64,000 bases of DNA from Flectonema sp. DT1601 (GCA_964019425.1 OZ025782.1:930001-994000); one strand, 5' to 3'. Counted from the stretch's first letter, positions 23,401 through 36,327 are shown. Notes: a model not told the origin generated them from the letters alone. Numbers and translations: made by a program.

Positions 23401-26400
23401 GGCCCTCTAAACGCAAAGGCTTCGAGACCTGCGATACGAACTGTAGCACCTCCAGTTCCCGGAGACGGAGTATTGCAGTCGTTGATGTGTTCGAATTGCA
23501 AGTCTCCACTAATTAATCCATTCAATGTCGTAAAGAAGGTTCCTATTCTTATTTCTTGAAGGGTGCTTCGGATAACCTGTTTGATAATGTTTATGATAAG
23601 ACACGGAAAAAGGATAAAATAAAATAAATAGAATTATCGGGATTCTGACAGATCCATCGACCTCCACCCCCCCCCCCCCCCCAACATACCGGAATCTCAG
23701 CCAGGGCAGAGTTACCAAACATCATCGCTGATGATGTCAGTTTCCCTTCGAATTGAGTTGGCTCAGCTACTGTTGACATCAACTCTCCAGTGATCGCATC
23801 GTTGAATGTAATTCCGTTATACGGTACCTGAAGTACGGCGTTCGCATTGATTTCATAAAGAGTTTCCGTAGGTCGTGTCAGACAACGAAAGTACTGCAGC
23901 TCGCCGACGAATGTGGTATTCAGTTTACTGAAAGTAACATCTCCCATTGCTTCAAATGCCTTGCACGGTTCATCTTCATTATCAGTACTGACCTCGGCAG
24001 TTCCAATAAACTCAAACCCTCCCGAGGAAATAGTCATCGGGACGGAAAGTGGAGTCAGCATCTCGTCCTTCGTTATGTTGGCTGACACCGACAGGTCGGC
24101 TCCATTCATAAATGAACCTGTTTTGTTGTTTCTCATTAAATTGAATAAATGTCAACAATACGAAGACAGCCAATCCCAAAGTGACAAGAAGACCTCGCGA
24201 CAAGAACATGACGCAACAGTAGTACTCTCTCGAAGAAATAAAAATAACGTCACAATTGACAAACCTTTTCCGCTGAGCTCACCTTCCCACGAAGTGGTGT
24301 TTTGAGAAATGCTTCCATTAATGTTCACAGTTGCAGTCTGAACCTCAACTCCGTAAACAGTTAGTGAAGCAGAGCTACCAGCGACTGTCCACAGAGGCAA
24401 GTGAGTGTTTTGTTTAGTGTAAGTAGCCACGTGGGTGATAGTCGAAGCAATGCCTCTTAGCTGAGAATTCTTTAAAGAAATCACAAGGTCACCAGTTCCA
24501 GATAAAGTCTTACTAGTGTTGTCAAAAGACAGATCCATCGTACCCGACACAGGTCCGATTGTTGCAGACCCACTGAGATCAAGTGAAGCTACAGTCATCT
24601 CGAGGTTATCAAACAGAGCGTTAGCAACAATATTACTGCTCTCTCCAATTGAAACCCTTCCCTCCACGCTTCCTGACCAATTGGTTTCAAACTTTCCAGA
24701 ATTAGGATTCTTTTCAATAACCGAAGAAATACTCACATTCGCATCTGAAACCTTTACATCCCACAACATTGCCTTGCTGCCGGACACCGCAACCTCCCAA
24801 AGCGGGTCGCCATTTACTCCGCAAGTGGTTTTCTGTTTTATGATTCCTTGTCCTTCGAATCCAGAGGTAGTGGATTTGTAATCCACAATTCCGTTGTTGG
24901 CACCGCTGCAGCTGTCGTCGTCCATTTGAATGAGAGTACTGAACTCGTATTGAGGTGTTACAATATCACACGATACGCTGGTATTCTGAACTTCCCAGTT
25001 CGTTCCAATTAAAAGCTCCGCTTCACAGCCCGTTTCGAACATCGTTGTCTCGGCTTTTACCATTCCCCGCCAATCACTTCCGTTCGAAATTAGCTCCACT
25101 TCGATGCTCGTGATGTCGAGGTTTTTAACGTCAAGCGGTGTTGGGGTGCTTGCGAGGAATGTCATGGCTGTGGATGTTTGTTTGTTTGTTTGTTTGTTTG
25201 TTTGTTTGTTTGTTTGTTTGTTTGTTTGTTTGTTTGTTTGTTTGTTTGTTTGTTTGTTTGTTTGTTTGTTTGTTTGTTTGTTTTTATTTCCCAAGGACAG
25301 TTCCTTGTGTTATCCAAGCGAGTATCAGTTAACCGAAATTCACCAAAGTAACACAGCAGAAGGCATCCCTCACAACACAGCAGCGGTAGAAAGACCATCT
25401 TGAAAAGATTACTTGTTTGTTAGTTTCAAAAAAGAAGAATAAAAGAACAAACCTGAACTACAAAGATTAATATTCCACTCACTTACAATATACGATACGA
25501 GATCCCCTGGCTTAGCAAAGAACGCAGCGACCTGATCAGTTAATTGATCGTGTCCGAGCATCTTGTAAGGACAATTATCACCAAATCCTTCTTCCTTCAT
25601 GTAGGTGATCAGAGACACCAGTCCTGTTTCCGTGAAGGAAATATCTGGAATCGGAAAGTCAAATTGTGTTCCACCAGCCAAGAATGAAATAACTGTCGAC
25701 TCACTCACAGTTACAACAGATGGCAGTGATGGTACCATTGCCTTCGCTACACCAACCGAATTGTTGTTAAGATGTTCGAACTCAAGTGAAAGCAAAGCAC
25801 TCTCCTTCAGAGATGGAAATCTAACCGGAAGTTGCATGTTTGCAATTCCAATCTCTTTGAGCGAACTCAGCAGAGGAGCAGTGTTGAATACCAAGCTAGA
25901 CCGTTCATCGATAATCATTATTGGATTACTTTCGTCATTGCTCGTCTCAAATCCAAAACTCAAAGTGATGTTCGAGTTCCTAATCGGGAACGTCAAGTCC
26001 GAAGTTTCAGCCGCAGAGAACGCGATGTTGGTGTTGTAATCAACCGCCGTTAGCTTACCTTCGAGTTTCATATTAGGAACCATAATATACATCTGAGGCC
26101 TTCCAGCAGTTCTAGATTTCAGTAAAGGAGATATCGCCATTCCGACCTTCACGCTGATCCCTAAACGAGCTCCGAATTCCCCGTCGATATCTGGCATGAT
26201 GTCGGAGACTACAGACATGAGTCGATTCTTCATAAGATCCTCAAGACCAGTTCCATCTAGAGCTCTATTCAAGACTGGTTCGGAGACCTTTTCAATATTT
26301 CCAAGCAGATCGATATCAAACGCCAGCCATAAATCCAATGTCAGATATCTGTCTCCCTTTATCGTTTTCACCGCACCAATAAAATTAGTTCCCCCACCGG

Positions 26401-29400
26401 ATGTATATTCAAAATGGTTTTTAAGAAAACTCAGAAAACCTCCAACTGTAGGACTCGAACCAAATATCAAATTGAGCTCGCGTTCGTATCGAAGATCAAC
26501 GCGGAGGATGTTGCCGACCTCCGGAAGGTAATCCCGCCAGTCGAAAATGGAGCCGGTGCTTGGGTTTGTAAGATTCGACTGGAAACCTCCAAACAAAGCC
26601 GGGTAACTATTATTCAACTCCACTAGCATTTCATATTGAAACCGTGGATTAACTCCATAAGTTGGAGGAACTGTTGCAAGGAACTTACCCAGAGCCATTA
26701 AAGTTGCATTCTCTGCTGTAGTTTTAATCCCAAGGCTGGTAAACAACTCCGGTAGGTAGTCCTCTGGAGAGAATTCAATACCGTTTGATTTACTGCGAGG
26801 GATTTCAAAATCTTTGTCAAATTGAGAAGAGATGTTTTTAGGAAGCAAGTCGATCATTGCCAGAGCGTTCTTTCTGCTCAACTTATAATTACTTTTCAAT
26901 GATAGCATCCAAGAGAGATGTTCGATTCCGTACTCCGACCCACTAGCAGCTCCTGGAATCTCAAAGATGAATTCGAGGATCTCACCAATGTAGTTTATCG
27001 GTTCGAACTTCTCACCACTCGACGGGTCAACACCTCCTGAATCTGAAAATCGTCCAAAAATCGCCGGATGGATTCCCTGAAGCTTGGCTAGAGTATCTCT
27101 TTGGAACAACACCGACTTTGAGATTTCCTGACGGCTTCGATACTCGTCTAACTTTAACTCGTAAGGAAGTCCAATACCCAGCTGTCGGTACGACTCATGC
27201 ATTGCTAGATACCTGTCTAATACCTCATCAAAGTCCATCGTGCCGTTGATTCCTGTGGTAGTTTCCCTTTCTTCGTCATTTGCATTTCCAAACGCAGAAA
27301 CAGAACAGACACTTGATAAGAAACATAACAACACACCTGATAAGAAGTACTCCAAGTTATCGCTGTACACGGAACCTGGAAAAGGTTTGTGAGCTGAAAC
27401 TTCTTCAACCAGCTGATTGAGTGAGCTGGTCACGAAGCTGAGATGGTTAATCGATGTCCCTTTTTCTTGGACTCTGAGGAAGGAGAGATCCAGATCGACA
27501 GTCATTTCAGCTGTTTTGCCGTTGAGGATGTCGAGATCGTGAATGGCAACAATCGGAATGAATCTCTCAGAGTCCGTGTGGAGTGGAAGAATTACATCCA
27601 GCTTGCCATACGGTTGTGGTTTCATTCTCTGTGTTTTGATTTATTTTTATTTTCTCAAAAATGATTCATTCCTTTTATTGTAATCAAGTCAGCCTTTAAG
27701 AAAATAAAATAAAACTATCGCCATACCGAGTAGATCAAACTCATCAAGTCAGTCGAGTCGTCAACAACTGAAGCTGTTGCAGTAGCAAATGCTTTGCTCT
27801 TGACTCCAAATACAAGAGAAATTATGCCGTCAGCCACACTTAGGAGACCGTCCCCGATGACCATGTCAACGGGATCAACAAGTATTTGCACCTCAGCGTG
27901 GTATTTTCTTACAGTGATGCTGTTTTTATTATTATTATTATTATTATTATATTTTCTTTTACTGATTCTTTCTGTAAAAGTAGTCGGGAAATATAAGGAA
28001 GGCTAATCTGAATGGTTTTTATTGACTCCTTCTGTAAAAGTAGTCGGGCATCACATGTAATCTTTTCATAGCTCACAGTCCAACCGCGGATTACAGTTTC
28101 CTTCACAAACAACAACACTATATTCTCACAGAGACTCAACTATGAATTTATAAAAGCTTCAAGAGTCAGTTTTATCTTTCCCTCGGCAGTTCAATCTCTC
28201 AGATCATCCTTCATCAAGAGCTTTCCTACTTTACAACTTAAAGAAAACACAAGTTGAAAAACAAACCTAACTTCCTTCGATTTCGTAATACTGATCTCGA
28301 TTTCAACGGTTGCCGCAGCTTCATAATAAATATTGAAGTCAGGAATCGTAACATCACTCGCAGGTGGAGCATTTCTGTCAAGAAGCTCCCAAAGTTCTCG
28401 CAGTTCACTGATAGGTAAAAAGAGTTCTTTAAGTGCCGCCTGCATTGAGTAAACAGGAACTAAAGATAAGGCAGAAAGTTGAATGTTTATCGACACTTTG
28501 TCATCAACTGTTTCATGACTACATTGAAAGGTGTTCACACGAACAGAAGTTTCAGAGTGGGGAGCTGGAACATTGTGAGACATAACATTTACAAGCCCAT
28601 CGAGAGTTGTCAAGTGGCTGTCGTCTGTGTCGTATAACTCAAAGTAGTTCGCAACAGACGATCTAATGTCCAACAACGCACCAACCCCGTGAACCATATG
28701 TGACGGTTCTGGCATTCCTGTCAGATCTAACTTATTGAGATTCGACTCGTTCATGTTTACATCTATTCCTTTTATCTGTTTTTGTGTGTTAAATTGAGGA
28801 AAATATGCAAAATCGAAAGATAAATAAATAAATTATTTGAAGAATAAATAACAAACCTTATCGAGAGCCTGTAAAAGAGGTTCAATCATCCAGTGGATAT
28901 CGTTTTCATCATTAGAAGGCTTCATCACTTTTGGAATAAATGGATCGATAGCCTTTCGAAGAACAGAAAGTTTGACGACAACGAACTCACCTCCCTGAGT
29001 AACTGCGTAAATAAAATCATCTTCTACGACGAACCCGTGAGTACCATCGAGTTCTGGGATGCGTTTTAATTTCTTAGGTGTGTCGCTGTTCTCTTCGTAC
29101 GACACAACCCAAACCTGACCTCTGGAAGCAGAAATTGTGATCTGTCCGTAAGCTGCAATGTGCGTGTTGAAAACAACGTTCTCCGATTCCAACGTTTGGG
29201 CAAAACGTTGCTCTAATTGAGCTGCTGCAGCAATCTCCTGACCTTTTTCATCTACTTCGACCTCAACAGGGTTTTGTTCATCAGAGACGTTAATGATGTA
29301 AATACCTCCCTCCTTATCATTCAAGTAAGCTCTTTGATTACTAACATCGATACTCGCAATTAATGTGAATATTTCAATTTTAGAAACCACCAAAGGGTTA

Positions 29401-30371
29401 ATGTGATCATCAACTCTCACGATAGCCATCTTATCCCGAAGTATAACATAAGCTAAGTCTTCATGGATTTTAATGTTCGTAGGATGCTCATCATGAAGTA
29501 TAACAGAAAGGTACTTCGGATTCTTGGGATCCTTGACATTTAAAAGATGAAGACCAGAAGACTCATCAAGGATAAATATGACATCTTGTTGTTTTCCAGA
29601 TGTTGGTCGATAAACTAAAAACTCACTTGAGGGATTGGAAGAGTTTCGGGAAGTGACCTTAAACTGACTTATGTACTTTGGAAGGGGACTTGAAACATCG
29701 TAAATAAGAATATTTCCCGTCTGCGCATCAGCTATTGCCAACGTTTTCTTATGAACGCAGAGTGAACGCGCAACTTTAAAGTTTTCATTCGGTTGTAAAA
29801 GCGCTACTTCTACCGGACTTGGGGGACTGGTAATGTCTAAGGCCCGAACACCAGCAGTTTCATCAGCTAAGTAAGCGATGTTACCAGAGATGGCTAATCT
29901 TTTTGTTAATCCAACAGGGACCCTTCCAGTAACAGCCGCGCTGTGGTAGTCGATGACAACATTTTCTTTGCCATCTGACTCCTGGTCATCAGTTGTGGAG
30001 ACGAGGAAGTAGATTGCGACTGCTGCGATTATCATTGTGATGATGCAAACAGCTGCGAGGATCTTCTTCCTTGTCGCTGATGTTTGTTCTTGCTTAGCGA
30101 TTTCATCAAATGCAACAATTGATTCGCTGTCGCTACCAACATCAATCAATTTCGTCATGTCTAACGCTTCTGGTGAAGACAACAAACCCAGCGGTGGTGA
30201 TGTTGAGAAACTCACCCTACCCGACGAACTCGACCCTCCACTTGGCACTACGCTCGGTGGTTGTGTTGGAGCTAACGGATCGACTGCTTCCAGAGGTTCA
30301 TAGGCAGCCAACGGATTACCCGAATCCTCATAATCTTCAATATTATTAAATTCAACAAAGTTTCCCAACAT
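20475..30371 (-). CDS. giant type II membrane protein with LVIVD-like propeller, copy B
   Basis: The exons are 30371-28857, 28775-28267, 27919-27727, 27628-27337, 27252-25453, 25167-24265, 24117-23690, 23576-23208 and 23126-20475. All phases match, giving 2,886 residues. The domain order is the same as in copy A. Differences cluster at the two ends: the first 60 residues are rewritten (MLGNFVEFNNIEDYEDSGN), and the C-terminal coiled region has many substitutions and one codon fewer in a Cys motif (CACK versus CPKCK). The middle exons differ by only a few codons. The open frame through all exons argues that both copies are functional. I infer a surface protein; the family is not recognised. 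The 84-nt intron 27336-27253 keeps frame and might be retained in some transcripts. Confidence 0.8.
25177..25280. repeat. (TTTG)26 microsatellite at a 3' splice site, copy B
   Basis: There are twenty-six pure TTTG units upstream of the acceptor at 25168, versus six in copy A. The expansion accounts for 80 of the 81 bases by which this intron (25452-25168) exceeds its counterpart. Confidence 0.95.
27927..27951. repeat. (TTA)n microsatellite in intron 2 of copy B
   Basis: This short ATT/TTA run sits next to the acceptor of exon 3, at the position where copy A has a poly-T run and its 0.6 kb insert. Confidence 0.8.
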
Positions 30372-30485
30372 TGTTTATTGTTTTCCAGAATAGCTGCCTT
30401 TAACCTGTTCACAGAAGAAGATAATATACTTTTCATAATCGATTTATCAAAGCAGTTTTTTAATGAAAGGTGTAAGGACAAACAA

Positions 30486-31075
30486 AAGGGTATTAAGTTC
30501 TTTTCGAATCGTTAAATATGGCATCGTAGGAAAACAAAAAAAATAAACAAGTAGCTAATATTTTTGGGCAACGATTTTCGAATAACTAATCATCAGTTCT
30601 AGGAGATTCCTATATTTGTATGACAATGAATAGACCAGTACCGAAAAAGTAATAATATTAAGTTCTAGTTTGTCGAACACATGATAGGCGAAAAAACTAT
30701 TGTTGACAAAACTACTTAATATTTCAGTGATTTCTGTTGGGGGATTCTTCAAACGTCTACTAAATAGAAGAAATCTTAAAATTGAGAAACCAAAACTAAG
30801 CGAAAAGAAAAAAACGGAAAAAGTAAATTATGACAAAAATATTATAAAATCATTAAACAGAACCAAATGACAACATATTGTCGTGTAAATAGAACCCAAA
30901 CTGAGCATCGTCACATTAGACACTTTCAACAACTCAAACAGGAGCAATAATGATATCTTCCATAACGTTAGTTTTCACACCCCATGATACATCCCTCTAA
31001 GTAAACAGCTGATAGTGGATAGCGCTATTTATTTTATCTTTTCGAAGTAGAGCTGCAGAACTTTTATTTTTGTTG
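30486..31075. other. AT-rich spacer, no gene seen
   Basis: It lies upstream of giant gene B and downstream of the J-domain gene. It contains only short unconvincing ORFs; its first bases mark where homology with copy A is lost. Confidence 0.6.
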
Positions 31076-32002
31076 TCAGTCACCAAATATTTGATGTCTC
31101 GAAGATATCTCAACGTTGACACTCGTTTCGACTGCCTGCAGTAGAGTTTTCATCTTTTTGAGGGAAGTGACAGTCATCGTAGACAAGTCGCAATTTAATA
31201 ATTCCGACAGCTGACATGTTTGTCTTCTTAAATCAGTTTCCCTCCTGTGTTCTGTCATCAACTTATCGAAATGAAGTCGCTCGAGTTCCTCTTGTTTTTG
31301 TACTGCCTGCTCATGGAGGGCGCGATCTGCTTCCTCGCGTTGCTTCTCTACTTCCATTCGAAGGAGTTCTCGTTCCCATTCTTCGCGAGTTTCTTGCTCT
31401 AGATTTTTCATTCGAGATTCTTTCTCAAAAAATATTTTATTCTTTTCTTCGTCTTCGTGTTCTCTGCGTTTCCTCGCCTTTTCCTGACATTTCTGATTTT
31501 CTTCTTCGTTTCGTAGGTAATTGTTGTGAGCCATCGTTCGAATGTTGTAGCTACTTTCTGCCGCCCCGGTTTCTCTGGTAGTTTGCTTTCGACGTTGGGC
31601 AGACTCAGCATCTCGTTGTCGCTGCTCATCAAAAAGTTCTTTTTCTTTACCAACAAACAAATATGCTGAGATGGGTTCTCGACGCCGTTTGCGCTCCTCA
31701 TCTTCTCGGGTGCGAGTTTCTAACACTTCAGACGATGGCTCGTCCAGGTTACGTCTTCGGGTAGCCGCAGCACAGTGAAGTTTGTCATTCAGCTCATTGT
31801 CGTACTGCTGTTTACTTTCTTCATTTCCCAACACATCGTAAGCAGCGCTAACTTCTTTAAATAAAACCTCTCCTTCCGAATTCCTGTCAGGGTGGTACAT
31901 CTTAGCTAGTCGTTTGTAAGCTACACGAACCTCCTGCTCGGAGGCAAATCTCGTAACACCCAAAACATTGTAGAGATCGGAATGACCATCAGCTGCGGTC
32001 AT
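31076..32002 (-). CDS. J-domain (DnaJ/Hsp40-like) coiled-coil protein
   Basis: The 308-residue product has its ATG at 32000-32002 and TGA at 31076. A J-domain spans about residues 8-72, with the HPD tripeptide at 37-39 and the helix IV pattern VSAAYDVLGNEESKQQYD. The rest is a highly charged helix-forming region (about 95-260, dense in E, R, K and Q), with no Gly/Phe linker or zinc fingers. It is thus a class C (type III) J-protein, which would stimulate Hsp70 ATPase through the HPD loop and probably target it through the coiled coil. No signal peptide or membrane segment is visible, so it is likely cytosolic or nuclear. The client is unknown. Confidence 0.9.
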   Translation of the reverse strand: MTAADGHSDLYNVLGVTRFASEQEVRVAYKRLAKMYHPDRNSEGEVLFKEVSAAYDVLGNEESKQQYDNELNDKLHCAAATRRRNLDEPSSEVLETRTREDEERKRRREPISAYLFVGKEKELFDEQRQRDAESAQRRKQTTRETGAAESSYNIRTMAHNNYLRNEEENQKCQEKARKRREHEDEEKNKIFFEKESRMKNLEQETREEWERELLRMEVEKQREEADRALHEQAVQKQEELERLHFDKLMTEHRRETDLRRQTCQLSELLNCDLSTMTVTSLKKMKTLLQAVETSVNVEISSRHQIFGD

Positions 32003-32204
32003 ATTAAAATACTGTCAAGGTGGAGAATAAGTTTAGAATTTCACAAAAAGATATTTTGTTAACAACGAAATACACCAATGAGACGACATGCTGTGATGCT
32101 GAAAAGTAGAAACTAAAGTAATAAGAACTTCCTTCTCTCGATGATGATCACAGAATTGATCAAACATAAGGATGCTGAATTTCTTTTTTTCTTTTTCCTA
32201 TTAG

Positions 32205-32462
32205 TTGACAACTCAGAAAGGAAGTGTCACATACCAAATTGAGGAAACAAGAAACAGATCGGTAGAAAGGGGACTTGAAGTAACACGAGTAGGGAAGGTG
32301 TTGGATGTTTTATTAAAATTAAAGTCGGCAAGTGAATACCGTCAAGGAGCTACCGTGGCTTTCGTTGATATTGACGAGCCGAATGCAGCATTTTTCCTGA
32401 AGATTTTCTTATGCACAACCTTCTTTGAAATAGTTCTGTCGAAAAGACGTGCTGGCTGTTAA
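32205..32462 (+). CDS. possible plus-strand terminal exon, unknown protein
   Basis: An 85-codon open frame follows a pyrimidine-rich stretch ending CCTATTAG at 32204, which looks like a splice acceptor. The translation (VERGLEVTRVGKVLDVLLKL, then EYRQGATVAFVDID) is protein-like and ends with TAA, though its composition resembles no family I can name. There is no ATG at its start, so an upstream exon would be needed, and I could not find a convincing one between 32003 and 32180. It would be the only plus-strand gene of note, and its acceptor differs from the A-rich acceptors elsewhere in the window. It may be a relic. Confidence 0.3.
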   Translation: MTTQKGSVTYQIEETRNRSVERGLEVTRVGKVLDVLLKLKSASEYRQGATVAFVDIDEPNAAFFLKIFLCTTFFEIVLSKRRAGC

Positions 32463-35400
32463 TTCCACTTGTTAGTTGTTCATCAGTGATACAGCAATCT
32501 TCATCGTATTTCATTATCTTTTAGTGTTTTCTATTTATTCTTTTTTTTTTTTTAAATATTATTATTCCAGTTTATTTCGATATGCCGAAGTTCGTTCCAT
32601 CAAATTTATACTACAAATGATGAATATGTGATTCAGGAAAGACACCAACCTTAAGCATTGAGAAACAAAAACATCACAGCTAAGATTAAAACAACAGAAG
32701 GGGAAAGGTAAAAAAAAAAACATATGTAACATAACGGAATGGTGTGCAATCAAAAGGAAGATTAGAAACCCGTCGTTCAATTAGCAAAATAGTTTTAATT
32801 GTTATAAAAAAACTGTTCTACTCATTTTGAATGTTATTTCCCAGAAAATAAAGAACACGTGGCCTTGAGTTCAATGATTTCATTCTTTTAGCTTTCGAAA
32901 AGAATGAAGCTCTGGTATGGGTAATTCTCACCAAAACTATTCACAGAAAATAGTATTAAGTTAACACACAACACTCTCAAGACAAGCAGCAGGGACTAAC
33001 CAGCTGTTGCTTTCACAAAAAAAAATAATAGTTTCAACTGATTGGCTATGATTGCTGTTGAGATTCTTTCTTTTTATTTTTATTTTATCTAAAAGTTCGG
33101 CAACTTATTGTCAGATGACAAAGAACGCAAAAGGCAGCAAAAGTAAATGTAAAAAAAAAAAATAATAATAAGGAGCCCGTATTAAATCGCCCTCCCTAAA
33201 CACTAACCAAACTAATGCTTTCCTTTTTACTTTCACTCTGTTTTGAACAGAACAAAGTAACAGTTGGTATTTAGGACTTTTTTTTTTTGTTGAGATTCAC
33301 TCTTCTCATTTGATTCTTTCTACAAGAAGAACCAACTATATGCGACAGTTTGTTTTCAGATGAAGAAAAATTGCCTATCGACTTCGCAAAACGCAAGTAT
33401 ATCTCAAAAAAAAAAAAAAGATCAAGATATTTCATACAATAAAACAACAGAGATTGAAAGCTTCTTTCGTTCTCAGTCAAAGCAGAACTAATCGAAATGA
33501 CAATTCCAAATCAAACCATTACTGCTATAAACGTATATTCCTGATATCTCTGATATTTGAATGCCTAACAGTAGTATGGATAACACGCAAAGAAACAAAA
33601 CTTCGTAAATTCTTTTAAAGGGAACAACGAACAAAAAACGAGTAAAACACGCTTAAGAATTACTACGAACTAATGCACTTTACGAATATATTGCAAAACT
33701 CCTGTTCAGAGGAATTCAAATTTAAGAATTGAGAAAACACGACTGAGGGAGAGGCTTTCAAAATAAGAAATACGAAATCACAAGACGACGTAATTTGTTA
33801 AAATATCAACCGAAGCCTCTATGGAAAGCTGTAATTAATATTTTTTGACAAACAGCACACGATATGCGTAAATAGATAAAATTTATTGTGTTTATTCCTC
33901 AGAAGTAGTTTAATCAATTAGGTTGACTCACACCAATGTTAAAAAAGACCAATTCATACAATGCAGTCTTTGAAATAATCAAAAGAGATTGCAGACAAGG
34001 AGAAAAAAACACCCAACTTTTACATCTCTTAAACTAAAGAGAATGAAGTTCAACATCGTATTTCTTTAACTAAAGAATTACAAGTCTGTTGGATGCGTAG
34101 CACTACTTCATAAAAAAAAAAAAAAAAAAATTCCAAAAAAAATTTCCCCTCTTACAAGAAAAACAAACCAGAAATAATAACAAAAAGTAACGCGAACCAC
34201 ATGGAACAAGAAACGCGTAACATACTTATAAAGTGTTACAGCAAGAATAAAAGGTCTTTGCTTCCATAGTATTTCACTGCGGTTGTTTACCCTCATCCTT
34301 ACATTTGTATAACACAGCGATCGGTCGACATGTTGATCGAACCATAGAATCGGCTGCTGGTATCTTTTTGTGAATTATTATATTTTTGGTTTTCAACGAA
34401 ACGAAAACTGTGATCTACCGATGTGCTGCGATTGGTACCGATGCAAAAAATAAAAGGGACAGGAAAAGGAAAGAAAGAATGGAACAGAACTAAATAAATA
34501 ATAAAAACCTTCCCATATGACAGGCATACAGGGAACTGCAACATTACACGAAACAATTGTAACGCTGAAGTCAGTCACGCCACAAGCGCTATTACAAAAG
34601 ACCCGCAAACAAAATGCCATACGGACCTGGAACACGAATTCCTTTCTTTGTTCACGTGATTCATTATTTTGTTGCCTGGTGTAGTTTTCTCTATCGGGGT
34701 GTGGGTACCCAAAAGCCAACACAAGACAGAACTGTCACTCACCTGAAGAATTTGAGAACTGAACCAGTGTGGATAGAAGTGAATTGCCAATAAATATAAA
34801 AACACAAATTACCAATTGTCAATCACTTTAGTTTTTTTTTTATCATTCCCCGCAGGAAAGAATTAGAGAAACATTATGTTTGAATTTATTTAGCATTTGT
34901 TGTCCATCCACACCTATATAACAATTTGATTTGTTTGATTAAAAAGACGGGAATCTCAAGTTCTTTGAAGCAAAAATGGAAAACCCAAAACGGAGGAAAT
35001 AAAAACATTTGACCCCACAGTATCACGTAAAAAAAAAAAAAAAAAGTACAAACGACGCTGTTAAATACTGTGGCCTTCAAGGTTTTTTTCCGCTCCTCAG
35101 ATTTCTAGAATGCCGCTTCGACAAATCAAAAAAAAAAAAAAAAAAAGAAAAAAAAGAAAACAGAACAAGAATGCCCACGGATACTACCACTGCTGAGCAT
35201 CAATCGCTAACCTCACTTTTTCCTTCTTGCTTCCGGAGGACAAAAAAGGATGAGGCTACCTTGTGCCAGAAAAAAAAAAGGGGGGGAAATACGATTGCTT
35301 GTTATTTCACTCGTAAACACATCTTCAAAAGAAGAAGCAAACTGCTGTTTTTTACTAATAGTCATCCTTATAATGAGTGCTATGAAGAGCTGTTTTCTAC

Positions 35401-36327
35401 TAATAGTTTTTTTTTTTTGTTTCCGAGGAAACAAAAAAAAAAAAAAACCAGAGTCATCCTTATAATGAGTGCTATGAAGAGCTGTTTTCTACTAATAGTT
35501 TTTTTTTTTTGTTTCCGAGGAAACAAAAAAAAAAAAAACCAGAGTCATCCTTATAATGAGTGCTATGAAGAGCCGAAAAAAAAAAGAAAGCAGATACTCG
35601 TTTGTTGGGCTCAGCTAATTTCTTAATTAAATGTAATAAAACAGATTCTTGTACTGGGAACGGATGAGAGCGACTGCGCCTGGGTTCGATCAAGTCGGGG
35701 CGAGGCACTAAAAGGGTCGCTTACATTCAAAAGGTAAGATATGATAAAGATATTCTCCTCAGGTGAGTCGCATTAGAATTGTTTTTGTTTGGAGTTGCTA
35801 TTTCAGTCCCAAAAAAGATACGAAAAAAAAAAGAAAGAAAAAAAAAAACGAAGAAGAAATTAACAGGCGGGAAGTGACGAAAAAAACTGCCTCACAAAAA
35901 GACAACGAAACTCACGAAAATTCGATCGTGCGAATAGAACAAACCTGAGTAGCCTGATGTGATAAGAATGGGGTGGGGAAGTTACGTTGTCTTTTACAAC
36001 TATGTGACTAGGATAGTACACCACGATAGGAGATATCTTCGCTCAGAGAATAGCGAAAGATTCATCTCCGTTCACGTGGTGGCCGATCCTACGCAGAACA
36101 CGCGTTTCCGGTACTTGAAAACAGGCAGGTATTCTTCGTATTGTTGATGTGTGAGGAAATTTATCCCAACTCGAAAGAAAAGTACAGAAAAAAAAGTTCT
36201 TTCGAATCTGAAATAAATTAAACTCACACTGCTTAGAAAAAAGAAAAAAAGAAATACAGAAGCAGAACTGTGCGTGTTTTTAAAGTAACAGCTTTAATGT
36301 GTTAGATTAAATATTCATTAAGAGAGC
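32463..36327. other. AT-rich spacer with homopolymers and tandem repeat
   Basis: In 3.9 kb I see no convincing gene on either strand. There are many A/T homopolymers, a 91-bp tandem repeat at 35361-35576, and short ORFs such as minus 34393-34722 without recognisable features. It separates the J-protein gene from the giant EGF gene, and its right end is probably the 3' UTR of the latter. Confidence 0.6.
35361..35576. repeat. 91/92-bp tandem repeat with embedded hairpins
   Basis: Units begin at 35361, 35453 and 35544 with GTCATCCTTATAATGAGTGC. The first two are full and the third is cut after about 33 bases. Each full unit contains a poly-T run, GTTTCC GA GGAAAC and a poly-A run, which together form a hairpin of about 18 bp with a two-base loop. 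Confidence 0.9.

Larger units (their letters stand above)
19605..30485. repeat. segmental duplication, copy B
   Basis: It is collinear with 3570-17255 and in the same orientation, separated by about 2.35 kb. It lacks the two intronic insertions of copy A and has a longer TTTG tract, a (TTA)n tract and a short repeated block in intron 2 (TTCTGTAAAAGTAGTCGGG twice). Confidence 0.95.

Noticed and set aside
35361-35576. CRISPR array
   Set aside because: The repeats are contiguous with no unique spacers, and the genome is eukaryotic.
35641-35712. tRNA-like stretch containing GGGTTCGATCA
   Set aside because: The B-box-like string is there, but the flanking bases cannot form a five-pair T stem, and no acceptor or anticodon arm could be fitted. 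Similar strings at 34330 and 57430 also failed.
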